Source: Gemmataceae bacterium (GTDB lineage: Bacteria; Planctomycetota; Planctomycetia; Gemmatales; Gemmataceae). Taken from it: a stretch of 25,945 bases of DNA. Within the stretch, counting starts at the first letter, position 1. Every line of letters begins with the position of its first letter. The position numbers and the translations under genes are program-made. Positions 15,042 through 23,871 of this stretch are shown in pieces. Location of the stretch: the NCBI GenBank assembly GCA_020847555.1, contig JADLBT010000367.1, forward strand, positions 1 through 25,945. Direction: 5' to 3'. The notes under the pieces were generated by a model. That model searched no databases. It saw nothing but the letters and a program-made list of their open reading frames with translations, and was not told where the DNA came from.

Positions 15042-15455
15042 ATGGCCGAATCTCCCGCCCGCAGGCCCTGGTGGCGCCGCTGGTTCGGCACGCGCTCTGA
15101 GCGCGCGGCGGCGCGCTTCCTGAAGACCCTCGGCTACCGCCTTGTCACGCGCAACTACACCTGCCCACACGGCGAGATCGACCTGGTGGCGGTGGACGGC
15201 CGCTGTGTCGTCCTCGTCGAGGTGCGTTCGACGGGCACCGACGACATCACCAGGCCGGCCGCGTCTGTCGATGCCGCCAAGCAGCGTCGGCTGACGAAAC
15301 TGGCGCTGCACTTCCTGCAGGAGCGCGGCCTGCTCAACCACCCCGCCCGGTTCGACGTCCTCGCGTTGAGCTGGCCCGCTGGCCGGCGCGAACCGCTGGT
15401 CGAGCACCATGTCAATGCCTTTGAGGCCGTCGGGCGCTTCCAGATGTATTCGTGA
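15042..15455 (+). CDS. YraN/UPF0102 family nuclease-like protein
   Basis: This is a 137-residue protein starting at the ATG at 15042. The family has a PD-(D/E)XK nuclease fold and is related to archaeal Holliday-junction resolvases, but its cellular role is poorly defined. Family features are GTRSERAAARFLKTLGYRLV at 17-36 (with Glu20), HGEIDLVAVDGRCVVLVEVR at about 43-62 (Asp47 and Glu60-Val-Arg62, as in many members), and ASVDAAKQRRLTKLALHFL (the KQ-R-L helix). The C-terminus ends in VEHHVNAFEA. The length fits the family. It lies between rplS and tyrS, behind an R2 hairpin. Confidence 0.9.
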   Translation: MAESPARRPWWRRWFGTRSERAAARFLKTLGYRLVTRNYTCPHGEIDLVAVDGRCVVLVEVRSTGTDDITRPAASVDAAKQRRLTKLALHFLQERGLLNHPARFDVLALSWPAGRREPLVEHHVNAFEAVGRFQMYS

Positions 15456-15469
15456 GCCTCACTCTTGCT

Positions 15470-15508
15470 CCCCTCTCCCCCGACCCCTCTCCCACCAGGG
15501 GAGAGGGG
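15470..15508. repeat. R4-family repeat before tyrS
   Basis: CCCCTCTCCC occurs twice in direct orientation (15470-15479, 15484-15493) and is followed by the complement GGGGAGAGGGG (15498-15508). Either left copy can pair with the right arm, giving two alternative hairpins 30 bp upstream of the tyrS start. Confidence 0.75.
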
Positions 15509-15538
15509 AGAAGAACTCCTTGCTGGCGAGGTAATGCC

Positions 15539-16900
15539 GTGAAATCGGTCGAGGAGCAACTGGCCCTGATCCGCCGCGGCGCCGAGCAGGTCGTCCCCGA
15601 GGACGAGTTCCGCAAGAAACTCGAACGCAGCGTCAAGATTGGCAAACCGCTGCGCGTCAAGTACGGCATCGACCCGACCGGCATCGACGTCCACCTCGGC
15701 CACACGGTCCCGCTGCGCAAGCTGCGCCTTTTTCAGGAACTGGGCCATCAGGCGGTGCTGATCATCGGCAACTACACCGCGCTCGTCGGCGACCCGAGCG
15801 GCCGGGACCAGACGCGCGCCCGCCTGACGCAGGAGCAAGTGGAAGCGAACGCCCGCGACTACCTGACGCAGGTGTCGAAGGTCATCGACTTCTCAGGCAC
15901 CATCAACTTACCGGACCCGTGGCAACCCCACGAAGTGAAGCGCGGCAAGCAGAAGGGTAAGAAGGGTTGGAAGCATACCACAACAGGAAAAATCGTTGTG
16001 GGCGATCACCCAGGTTGTCCTACGATCCCACGGACGGAAGTTCGACAGAACGGGGACTGGTTCAAGAAATTCAGGTTCCTCGACGTGATGGCACTGACCA
16101 GCAAGATGACGGTGCAGCGCATGCTCGAGCGCGACGATTTCACGAAGCGCTTCCGGGCGGAGCCATCCGTGCCGATCTATCTGCACGAGTGCCTGTACCC
16201 GCTGATGCAGGGGCACGACAGCGTCGAGATCAAGGCCGACGTGGAACTGGGCGGCAGCGAGCAATTGTTCAACCTGATGGTCGGCCGCCGCCTTCAGGAA
16301 GACGCCGGGCAGGAGCCGCAGATCTGCCTGACGCTGCCGATCCTGCGCGGCCTGGACGGCGAGCGGCGCATGGGCAAGAGTCTCGGCAACTACATCGGCG
16401 TCGGCGAGCCGGCCCAGGTGCAGTTCGACAAGACGATGAGCATCCCCGACCACCTCATGCGCGAGTGGTTCGAGTTGCTGACGGACCGCACCGAGGCGGA
16501 GATTGGCGGCCTGACCGACCCGCAGCGCACGCACCCGATGGAGGCGAAGAAGGCGCTCGGACGCGACATCGTCGCGTTCTACCACGGCGCCGACGCGGCG
16601 CGGGCGGCAGAGGCGGAGTGGGTCAAGCGTTTCTCCATTCGCGAAGATCCCACAGAGATCGAAGAGGTTACCATCTCCGCGTCGGAACTGACCGACGAGA
16701 AGATGGGCATCAGCAAACTGCTCGTGGTATTGAAGATGGTCGCGAGCAACAACGAGGGCCGCCGGGCGGTCGAGGGCGGAGGCGTGAACATCGGGTCCGA
16801 GAAAACGAAGATCACCGATCCGAAGGCGGTGGTGACGGTCACGGACGGGCTGATCGTGCGCTTCGGGTCGCGGCGCGTCAAGCGCGTGCGGTTGCGCTGA
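15539..16900 (+). CDS. tyrS: tyrosyl-tRNA synthetase with unusual insertion
   Basis: This protein has 453 residues from the GTG at 15539, with GAGG about 8 nt upstream; the longer frame translates the R4 repeat. It charges tRNA-Tyr with tyrosine. Class I signatures are HLGH at 52-55 and RMGKS at 277-281. GNYTALVGDPSGRDQTR, LHECLYPLMQGHDSVEIKAD and ELGGSEQLFN line the catalytic core. The C-terminal S4-like RNA-binding domain (about 390-453) includes SNNEGRRAVEGGGVNIG. Residues about 118-165 (VKRGKQKGKKGWKHTTTG and GKIVVGDHPGCPTIPR) are extra compared with the family, where VSKVID is followed almost directly by TEVRxNxxW. The insert is Lys/Gly-rich and its DNA is AT-richer than its surroundings. 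Confidence 0.95.
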   Translation: MKSVEEQLALIRRGAEQVVPEDEFRKKLERSVKIGKPLRVKYGIDPTGIDVHLGHTVPLRKLRLFQELGHQAVLIIGNYTALVGDPSGRDQTRARLTQEQVEANARDYLTQVSKVIDFSGTINLPDPWQPHEVKRGKQKGKKGWKHTTTGKIVVGDHPGCPTIPRTEVRQNGDWFKKFRFLDVMALTSKMTVQRMLERDDFTKRFRAEPSVPIYLHECLYPLMQGHDSVEIKADVELGGSEQLFNLMVGRRLQEDAGQEPQICLTLPILRGLDGERRMGKSLGNYIGVGEPAQVQFDKTMSIPDHLMREWFELLTDRTEAEIGGLTDPQRTHPMEAKKALGRDIVAFYHGADAARAAEAEWVKRFSIREDPTEIEEVTISASELTDEKMGISKLLVVLKMVASNNEGRRAVEGGGVNIGSEKTKITDPKAVVTVTDGLIVRFGSRRVKRVRLR

Positions 16901-16920
16901 GCATCGCATTAGACTTCCTG

Positions 16921-16955
16921 CACCAGCCCGGAGCGCCAGCGCCGGGCGCGTGGTG
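16921..16955. repeat. R3-family imperfect hairpin after tyrS
   Basis: CACCAGCCCGG (16921-16931), the core AGCGCCAGCG, then CCGGGC-GCG-TGGTG (16942-16955). The core matches the repeat at 10533-10562 in reverse complement. The right arm has a 3-base insertion. It lies about 20 bp past the tyrS stop. Confidence 0.7.
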
Positions 16956-17041
16956 AGCCGAAAAGTGCTCTGGTCTGCGCGGTGGCAGAACGCGATAGTG
17001 GATGACGGTCCCTGTCTCCTGACCCTGGTTCGGGAATCGTC

Positions 17042-20000
17042 ATGCCCGCCGTTGTTCGCGTCCTCTGTGGCCCCGCCCGCTCCGGCAAGACACAGCGCTT
17101 GCTGGACCGCTACCGCACGCTCGCTCGTGAGGCTCCCGGCGCGGTGTTGTGGCTCGCCCCGACCCGGCGCGCCCTCGAGGGCGTGCGCCGGCAACTCGCG
17201 GAAACAGGGGGCGGACTGACGGCGAACCTCTTCACCTTCCAGGATTTCGCCGACGAGATCGTGCGCTGCAACGATGCCACGGTCCGCCCGCTGTCGCACC
17301 TGCAGCGCCGCCTGCTCGCCGAGGAACTGGTGGCGGAACTGCACGCTCGCGGCCAACTCGGGCACTTTCACCGCATCATCGACACGCGCGGGTTCGGCGA
17401 GTCGGTGTTCGCCCTGCTCGCGGAACTGAAGCAGAACGAGATCTGGGCCGGGGACTTCTCCCGCGCCGTCGTCCGCCGCGCCCTCACCGCCCCCGGCGGC
17501 CAGATCCTCCCGAAGGAGGAGCAGTGCGCCCTGCTCTACGGCGCTTACCAGGAGCGCCTGGTGCGGCACCGCCTGTTCGACCTGGAGGGCCGGTTCTGGT
17601 ACGCACGCGAGCTGCTGCACCGCAAGGTGCGCCGGCCGTTCGAGCACGTTCGCGCCGTCTTCCTCGACGGCTGTACCGACTTCACGCGGACGCAGGGCGA
17701 GATTCTGACGGAAGTGGCCGGGTGGATCGAGGAACTGTGGGTCACGCTGCCGGACGACACCAGCGCGGACCGGGCCGAGACGTTCCGCCGATCCCGCGCC
17801 ACGCTCGCCCGGTTGCAGTCGCTCACGCCGGTCGTGGAACGGCTGCCGCGCGCGGACCGGGCACGGCGCAATGGGGCAAGGGGGGAGGGCGAGCATGTTC
17901 CTTGCGGTCTCGCCCACCTGGAGCGCGAACTCTTCCGACCGCTCAAGCAGGTCAACCGCGCTACTGACGCCGCCGGCCTGTTACTGATCGAGGCGCCCGG
18001 CGCCGTCGGCGAGACGCGCATGGTGGCGCGCCAGATCAAGCGGCTGCTGCTGGAGGGCGTGCAGCCGGATGACATTCTCGTCACGCTGCGCAACCTGGCG
18101 CCCTACGCCGACCTGGTCCGCGAGGTCTTCGCCGAGTACGGCATCCCGCACGACGTCGAGGGCACCGAGCCGATTCTGCGCAACCCCGCCATCGCGACCC
18201 TGCTGCGGGCGCTGCGCCTTCCTGACGAGGAGTGGTCGTTCGCGCAGGTGACCGCCCTGCTGCGCAGCGGGTACTTCCGTCCGGACTGGCCGGCGGCGCG
18301 CGTCTGTCCGGACATTGCCCAGCACGGCGAGGCGTTGCTGCGGCTGCTGGGTGAGCCGCGCGGCCGCGACGTCTACCTGCGGGCCGTGCGGCGCTGGGCC
18401 GAGAGCGTGCCGCCGGCTCTGGAGGACGAGCAGGCCGAGCAATCGCGCCGTCAGCGCACGCACGAGCTGGCGAAACGGTGCCGCGCGTTCCTGGAGCAGT
18501 TCTTTCACACCTGGGACGCGGCCCCGCTCCGCGCGCCGCTCGCTGACCACGTCGCCTGGCTGCACCGCCTGACGGGGGAACTGGGCCTTGCCCGCGCCGC
18601 TGCGGCGTCCACGGCGGATGCGGCAGCTCTCGCCTACCTTGGGGACGAACTGCAGCGCTGGCTCCGCCTCGACCAGGGCTTCCACCCCGACGGGCGGCCG
18701 CTCGAGCGGTCGCAGTTTCACCGCCTGCTGACCACCCTGGCAGCCGAGGCGGGCCTGGCGCGCACGCCGCGCGGCCCCGGGCGCGTGCGCGTCCTGTCGG
18801 CCCCCCTGGCACGCGCCCTCCACGCGGATCACGTCTTTGTCATGGGACTCGGCGAGGGCAGCTTCCCGCGCCTGGCGGCGGAGTCGTTCTTCGACGAGCA
18901 GGAGCGGCAGGCGCTGCGCCAGGAGGGACTGGCGTTCCCGCCGCTCGAAGACCTGTTGTCCGACGAGATGCTGCTATTCTACCAGGTGGTGACGCGCGCC
19001 CGCCGGCGCCTGGTCCTGAGCTACCCGGCAGTGGACGAGAGGGGGCAGGCACTGCTGCCGAGTTCCTTCCTGGAGCGGCTGCGCGACTGCTTCGCGCCGG
19101 GCGCCGTCCCGCGCGAAACCCGACGCATGCTGATCGAAGGGTACGATCGCGACAGTCCGCTGTCACCGGCCGAGCGGCGTGTGCAGGCGGCGCTGCATGG
19201 TGAAGGGCTCAAGGACCACGGGTGGTGTCCCGTGGGCGGAGCGCCGGAGACTTCCCCCCCGGGACGCGGCCCGTGGGCTTTAGATTTCCCTCCTGATTTG
19301 TGTGCCAACCTGGCTGATGCGGCCGAGCTGGCCCGCCTGCGCTTCCACGCGGCCGACCACAACCCCTACGACGGCCTGCTGCGCGATCCGGCGGTGATCG
19401 CCGAGGTGCGCCGAATGTTCGGCCCGGAGCGCATCCTCAGTCCGACCGCGTTGGAGAACTACATCGCCTGCCCGTTCAAGTTCTACCTCGACAATGTCCT
19501 CCGGCTGGAACCGCTGGAGGAGCCGAGCGAGGAGATCGAGAGCACTGACCGCGGCCTGGCGTTCCATCGCGCCCTGGCGCGGCTGCACACCCAGCTGCGT
19601 CAGGCCGGCGTCCACGAACCCGCCGAGGAGGTCGATGCCCACCTGGCGCAGCGCCTGGCCGAGGCGATCGACGAGTGCGCCGTCCGCGCCAGCCCGGCCG
19701 GCGCGGCGCTGTGGCGACTGGAGGGGCAACGCCTGCAGCGCATGGCCCGGCGCTACCGCCCGCACTGGCAGAAGTTCGTCGAGCCGTGGGTGCCGCGCGG
19801 CGTCCGGCCGCGGCCGGAATTCTTCGAGGTCGGGTTCGGCCTGCCGGCCGCCGACGGTGAGGCGATGCACGGGCCGCTGGTGATCGCGGATGGGGACGTC
19901 GAGGTGCGAGTCAGCGGGCGCATCGACCGGGTGGACGTCGCGGACCTGCCCGGCGGGGGCGTCGGGTTCTGGATCATCGACTACAAGACCGGGCGCGCGG

Positions 20001-20401
20001 CATACTACACGGGCGGCGACCTGAAGGAGTTCCGCAAGCTGCAGCTGATGCTGTACGCCCTGGCCGTCGAGCAGGTGCTGCTGGCGGCGAAGGAAGCGCG
20101 ACCGCTCGGGATGGCGTACTGGCTGGTGGCCGACTCCGGGCCGAAGGTCGCCCTGCCCGCCTGGCCGCAGCGGCACGTCGCCTGGCTGGACGAGGCGGAG
20201 GCGTGGCGCAAGGTACGCCAGACGCTGCGACAGTGGATTGTCACTCTCGTTACCCGGATCCGCGGCGGCGAGTTCCCGCTCAGGCCGCGGTCGGAACACT
20301 GCAGCCAGACGTGCGATTACGCCCAGGTGTGCCGCATCAGCCAGGTGCGCGCCGTCGTGGAGAAGAAGGCATGGCAACTCCCGCTCCCGGTGATCGGCTA
20401 A
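17042..20401 (+). CDS. addB: AddB-like helicase-nuclease subunit
   Basis: This is a 1119-residue protein. With AddA it should process double-strand DNA ends for RecA loading. Features are Walker A GPARSGKT at 10-17; the AddB-type strand HVFVMGLGEGSFPRLA; LSYPAVDERGQALLPSSFL; and a C-terminal RecB-type nuclease from LSPTALENYIACPFKFYL. The nuclease has GRIDRVD (Asp962) and IIDYKTG (Asp980, Lys982), then LQLMLYALAV. Cys810, Cys1087, Cys1091 and Cys1097 are placed like the iron-sulphur ligands of AddB, though the C-x3-C spacing differs from the usual C-x2-C. Residues about 724-747 are encoded by an R1 repeat inserted in frame. The stop overlaps the addA start by 31 bp. Confidence 0.92.
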   Translation: MPAVVRVLCGPARSGKTQRLLDRYRTLAREAPGAVLWLAPTRRALEGVRRQLAETGGGLTANLFTFQDFADEIVRCNDATVRPLSHLQRRLLAEELVAELHARGQLGHFHRIIDTRGFGESVFALLAELKQNEIWAGDFSRAVVRRALTAPGGQILPKEEQCALLYGAYQERLVRHRLFDLEGRFWYARELLHRKVRRPFEHVRAVFLDGCTDFTRTQGEILTEVAGWIEELWVTLPDDTSADRAETFRRSRATLARLQSLTPVVERLPRADRARRNGARGEGEHVPCGLAHLERELFRPLKQVNRATDAAGLLLIEAPGAVGETRMVARQIKRLLLEGVQPDDILVTLRNLAPYADLVREVFAEYGIPHDVEGTEPILRNPAIATLLRALRLPDEEWSFAQVTALLRSGYFRPDWPAARVCPDIAQHGEALLRLLGEPRGRDVYLRAVRRWAESVPPALEDEQAEQSRRQRTHELAKRCRAFLEQFFHTWDAAPLRAPLADHVAWLHRLTGELGLARAAAASTADAAALAYLGDELQRWLRLDQGFHPDGRPLERSQFHRLLTTLAAEAGLARTPRGPGRVRVLSAPLARALHADHVFVMGLGEGSFPRLAAESFFDEQERQALRQEGLAFPPLEDLLSDEMLLFYQVVTRARRRLVLSYPAVDERGQALLPSSFLERLRDCFAPGAVPRETRRMLIEGYDRDSPLSPAERRVQAALHGEGLKDHGWCPVGGAPETSPPGRGPWALDFPPDLCANLADAAELARLRFHAADHNPYDGLLRDPAVIAEVRRMFGPERILSPTALENYIACPFKFYLDNVLRLEPLEEPSEEIESTDRGLAFHRALARLHTQLRQAGVHEPAEEVDAHLAQRLAEAIDECAVRASPAGAALWRLEGQRLQRMARRYRPHWQKFVEPWVPRGVRPRPEFFEVGFGLPAADGEAMHGPLVIADGDVEVRVSGRIDRVDVADLPGGGVGFWIIDYKTGRAAYYTGGDLKEFRKLQLMLYALAVEQVLLAAKEARPLGMAYWLVADSGPKVALPAWPQRHVAWLDEAEAWRKVRQTLRQWIVTLVTRIRGGEFPLRPRSEHCSQTCDYAQVCRISQVRAVVEKKAWQLPLPVIG
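19211..19281. repeat. R1 repeat inserted in frame inside addB
   Basis: CCACGGG/CCCGTGG (19216-19235) forms a hairpin, and GGGACGCGGCCCGTGGGCTT ends the element. The block order matches 1-52 (CCGTGGGC, CTTCCCCC, GGG-CGC-G, CCGTGGGCTTT). It is read as a Gly/Pro/Trp-rich peptide (DHGWCPVGGAPETSPPGRGP) with no stop or frame change. Confidence 0.8.
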
Positions 20402-23400
20402 CCGACCAGCAGCGCGACGCGGTCTTCCGCCGCGAGGTGTCGGTCCTCCTCTCGTCCGGCGCCGGCTGCGGCAAGACCCACGTGCTGACGCGCCGCTACC
20501 TGTCGCACCTGGAAGAGGACGGCGCGGCGGTGAGCCAGATCGTCGCGATCACGTTCACCGAGCGCGCCGCCCGGCAGATGCGCGACCGCATCCGCAAGGC
20601 GGCCCAGGCCCACCTCGAACGGGCGGCGACCGACGACAAGGTGCGGCGCTGGGACGACCACCTGCGCGGGCTGGAGACGGCGCAGATCAGCACCATCCAC
20701 GCCTTCTGCGGTAACCTGCTGCGCCAGCACGCTGTTGAGGCCGGGCTCGATCCGCGTTTTGAGATCCTCGAGGATTACCTGGCCGCCAACCTGCGGCGCG
20801 AGGCTCTGGTGGCGTGCTTGCAGGGGCTGCTCACTGCCGAGACGTCCGTCGGGCGCGACCTGCGCGAGCTGATCCTGCTGTACGGCTGGCGCTCCACCGT
20901 CGAGGCGGTCACCGGCCTGACGGAGGCGAGCGAAGCCGCCCAGCGACTGCCCCTGGCCGAACTGCCGCCGACGGCTCTCGCCGCGGACTGGCGCGAGCGT
21001 GCCCGCCGCGAACTGCTGCCGCGCTACGTCCGCTACCTCACCGCCGCCACGCCGAAAATTGCCCGCTGCCTGTGGCTGCTGCGTACCACGCCATGCCTCG
21101 GGCCGAAGATGGCCGCCAACGTCGCCCTGCTGCTGGACCGCCTGCCGCGCCTGGCCGAGGCGGCCGACCTGGCCGCGGCGGTGAAGGAGTTGACCGAGGC
21201 TGCCAGGGTCGGGACCGAGCGCGCGAAGGCGTGGCCGTCGGAAGAGGTGTACGAGATCATCAAGGACGCGCTGACGGACTTCCGCGACAGCCTCCCGAAG
21301 CGCCTGAGCCTGTTCCTGGAGGAGCCGGAGGATCTCGTCACGGCGGCCGAGACGGGACAGCGCTTCGCGCGCGTCGCCGAGGAGGCGGCCCGCGCCTACC
21401 GCCAGCTGAAGCGGCGCCACGGCGTGGTCGATTTCGACGACCTGCTGGTACGCAGCCGCGACCTGCTCCGCGACCATCCCGACGTGCGCGAGCGGCTGCA
21501 GCGCCGCTTCCAGTTCCTCCTCATCGACGAACTGCAGGACACCGACCCGGTGCAGATGGAGTTCGTCGAACTGCTTGCAGGTGCCGGGCTGACCGGCGGC
21601 CGGCTGTTCGCGGTCGGCGATCACAGCCAGTCGATTTATCGTTTCCGTCAGGCGGACGTGAAGCTGTTCCAGCAGCTGAAGCGGCGCATGCCGCACGAGG
21701 GGCGCCTGGACCTGACCGTCAACTTCCGCAGCCAGCCGGCGATCCTCAACTTCGCCAACGCCCTGTTTGGCCCCGGGAGCGTGCCGCGCGCGAACGACCT
21801 GGAGGACTATGAACCGCTCCAGCCCCACCATGCGCAGGTCAATCCCGGGTCGTGTGTCGAGTTCCTGTGGGCGCCGCGCGAGGAGCGGGAACTCGTCGCC
21901 GAGGCGCGTGGGCGCGAGGCCGACTGGATCGCCCGCCGCATCGCCACCCTGATCGCGAACCGCGAGGAACTGGTGGTGGAACGTGCCAGCGGCCGGGAAG
22001 CCCTGCGGCCGGTGCGGCTCGGCGACGTGGTGCTGCTGTTCCGGTCGATGACGAACGTCCAGCTGTACGAGACGGCCCTGCGCCGCCACGGGCTCGATTA
22101 CTACCTCGTCGGCGGGCGGGCGTTCTTCGCCCAGCAGGAGATCTACGACCTGCTCAACCTGCTGCGCGCCCTGGAGAACCCGCAGGACGCGGTCAGCCTG
22201 GCCGGCACCCTGCGCTCGCCCTTCTGCTGCCTGAGCGACGAGGCTCTGTTCGTCCTGACACGCTCCTCCGGCGGCCCGTGGGCGACCCTGCACGACGAGG
22301 CCGTCTGCACCCGCCTCCCGAACGATCAGCAGGCGCGCGCGGCGCGGGCGCGGCGCTTCCTCGACCGCTGGCACGCGCTGAAGGACCGGCTGCCGATCGC
22401 GCGCCTGCTCGGGGAAATCTTCGCCGACTCGGGGTACGACGCCGCGACGCAGTTCGAGTTCCTCGGCGATCGCAAGCTGGCGAACCTGTGGAAGCTGACC
22501 GACATGGCCCGGACGTTCGATCGGTCGGGGCTGTTCGGGCTGGCGGAGTTCATCGGCCGCCTGGGGGAGTTGGTACGCTCCCAGCCGCGCGAGGAACAGG
22601 CTGCCACACAGCCCGAGAGCGCCGACGTGGTGCGCCTGATGACCATCCACCAGGCCAAGGGGCTCGAATTCCCGGTCGTGTTCGTGCCGGACATCACGGC
22701 CGGCGGTGGCCCGCCGCATCGTCCAGTCGCCGTCCGGGACGCGCGCCTGGGCTGCGTGGTCCGTCCGCCGGCCGAGGATCCGCCGCCGTTTACCGACTTC
22801 GCCTGGCGAGCGTGGGAAATGGCCGAGACGGTCGAGGACTGGCGCGAGGATCTGCGCACCCTCTACGTCGCCTGCACGCGGGCGATGGATTACCTGGTGC
22901 TGTCGGCCGCCCTCCCATCGGACTTCAGCCCGCAGAGCACCTGGATGCTCGCCCTGGCCGAGCGGTTCAACCTGCGCACCGGGGCGTGCCTCGACCCGGG
23001 CATCCCGGTTGCGAAGGTGCCGGCGGTGCGCGTGATCGATCCCCTTTGCCCGCCGCCCGAGTCGCCTTTCCCGTCGCCGCCGCAGCGTCCGCCCGCGCGG
23101 CCGGCCCCCGCGCGGCCGGCCGCGCGGGGCGAGGCGGACCAGGAGGGCGGCGCCCCCCGAATCGTCCACGTGGCCGAACTGGAGGCGACGGGGGACGTGG
23201 TCCCGGTGGGTGGATGGGACGCGGAAGATGGCTCCGATCGGCGGGAGTGGGAGAGCCCGCGCGAGCGCGGCGAGCGGTTCGCCGACCCTGATGCCGGGAT
23301 GCGTGACCGCGCCATCCGGGCGGTCCTGGGGCTGTGGGATTATCGGGATCCGGCCGGGTGGGAACCGTTGCTGCGGCAGGCGCTGGAGGCGCTGGACGGC

Positions 23401-23871
23401 ACGGGGGCGCTGCCGGCGCCAGAGTTGGCGGAGGCGTTCCGCCGTTTCGCTGCGACCCCGCTGTTCCGTCAGCTCGCACGGGCGTCCGAGTGGCGGCGCG
23501 ACGTCGAGTACCTGGTCGCGATTCCGCCCGGGGAGCGGCCGCCTGGTCTGCCCGCGTCGGTCATGGTGCGGGGCCACCTCGATTGCCTCTACCGGGACAG
23601 GGCGTGTACGTGGCAGGTGCTGCTGCACGACACGACCAGCGGGACCGCTCGCGGCGGGAAACGCGGGCAGGTGCGGCTGGCTATCGCGGCGTTGGCGGTG
23701 CGGGAACACCTCGGTAGTCCGCCGCGGGCGGTGCGCTACTACCACTGGCAGACGGGGCAGACCACCACCTTGCGGCCCGCCCGAGGGCGTGCGCCTGCGG
23801 CACGCACGACCCAGGAAGAGGACCATCGCCAGGGTCCGGGTTGTCCGAGCCCGAAGCGTCAACGAGGGTGA
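20371..23871 (+). CDS. addA: AddA-like UvrD-family helicase, nuclease motif degenerate
   Basis: This protein has 1166 residues from the ATG at 20371 inside the end of addB. It is a superfamily 1A helicase of AddA/RecB type: motif I SGAGCGKT (29-36), Ia ITFTERAARQMR, II LIDELQDTD (Asp386-Glu387), III VGDHSQSIYRFRQAD, IV LTVNFRSQPAILNFANALF, V VRLMTIHQAKGLEFPVVF and VI RTLYVACTRAMDYLVLS. The region around 905-935 is Pro/Ala-rich. The C-terminal part keeps a RecB-nuclease shape, with RGHLDCLYRD (Asp1071), but the second motif reads VLLHDTTSG where D-x-K-T is expected. The catalytic Lys is replaced by Thr1089, so AddB is probably the only active nuclease. The last residues (CPSPKRQRG) and the stop come from an R2 repeat. 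Confidence 0.92.
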   Translation: MATPAPGDRLTDQQRDAVFRREVSVLLSSGAGCGKTHVLTRRYLSHLEEDGAAVSQIVAITFTERAARQMRDRIRKAAQAHLERAATDDKVRRWDDHLRGLETAQISTIHAFCGNLLRQHAVEAGLDPRFEILEDYLAANLRREALVACLQGLLTAETSVGRDLRELILLYGWRSTVEAVTGLTEASEAAQRLPLAELPPTALAADWRERARRELLPRYVRYLTAATPKIARCLWLLRTTPCLGPKMAANVALLLDRLPRLAEAADLAAAVKELTEAARVGTERAKAWPSEEVYEIIKDALTDFRDSLPKRLSLFLEEPEDLVTAAETGQRFARVAEEAARAYRQLKRRHGVVDFDDLLVRSRDLLRDHPDVRERLQRRFQFLLIDELQDTDPVQMEFVELLAGAGLTGGRLFAVGDHSQSIYRFRQADVKLFQQLKRRMPHEGRLDLTVNFRSQPAILNFANALFGPGSVPRANDLEDYEPLQPHHAQVNPGSCVEFLWAPREERELVAEARGREADWIARRIATLIANREELVVERASGREALRPVRLGDVVLLFRSMTNVQLYETALRRHGLDYYLVGGRAFFAQQEIYDLLNLLRALENPQDAVSLAGTLRSPFCCLSDEALFVLTRSSGGPWATLHDEAVCTRLPNDQQARAARARRFLDRWHALKDRLPIARLLGEIFADSGYDAATQFEFLGDRKLANLWKLTDMARTFDRSGLFGLAEFIGRLGELVRSQPREEQAATQPESADVVRLMTIHQAKGLEFPVVFVPDITAGGGPPHRPVAVRDARLGCVVRPPAEDPPPFTDFAWRAWEMAETVEDWREDLRTLYVACTRAMDYLVLSAALPSDFSPQSTWMLALAERFNLRTGACLDPGIPVAKVPAVRVIDPLCPPPESPFPSPPQRPPARPAPARPAARGEADQEGGAPRIVHVAELEATGDVVPVGGWDAEDGSDRREWESPRERGERFADPDAGMRDRAIRAVLGLWDYRDPAGWEPLLRQALEALDGTGALPAPELAEAFRRFAATPLFRQLARASEWRRDVEYLVAIPPGERPPGLPASVMVRGHLDCLYRDRACTWQVLLHDTTSGTARGGKRGQVRLAIAALAVREHLGSPPRAVRYYHWQTGQTTTLRPARGRAPAARTTQEEDHRQGPGCPSPKRQRG

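Noticed and set aside
15452..15538. N-terminal extension of TyrRS
   Set aside because: It translates the R4 repeat (PLSPDPSPTRGEG) and overlaps the end of the previous gene. The GTG at 15539 has a ribosome site and matches the family start.
15908..17917. Antisense frame opposite tyrS and addB
   Set aside because: It is a shadow of two well-supported genes and spans the gap between them.
20398..23862. Open frame of more than 1100 codons antisense to addA
   Set aside because: addA has all helicase motifs in its own frame. The antisense translation is low-complexity and has no ribosome site or homologous motif.
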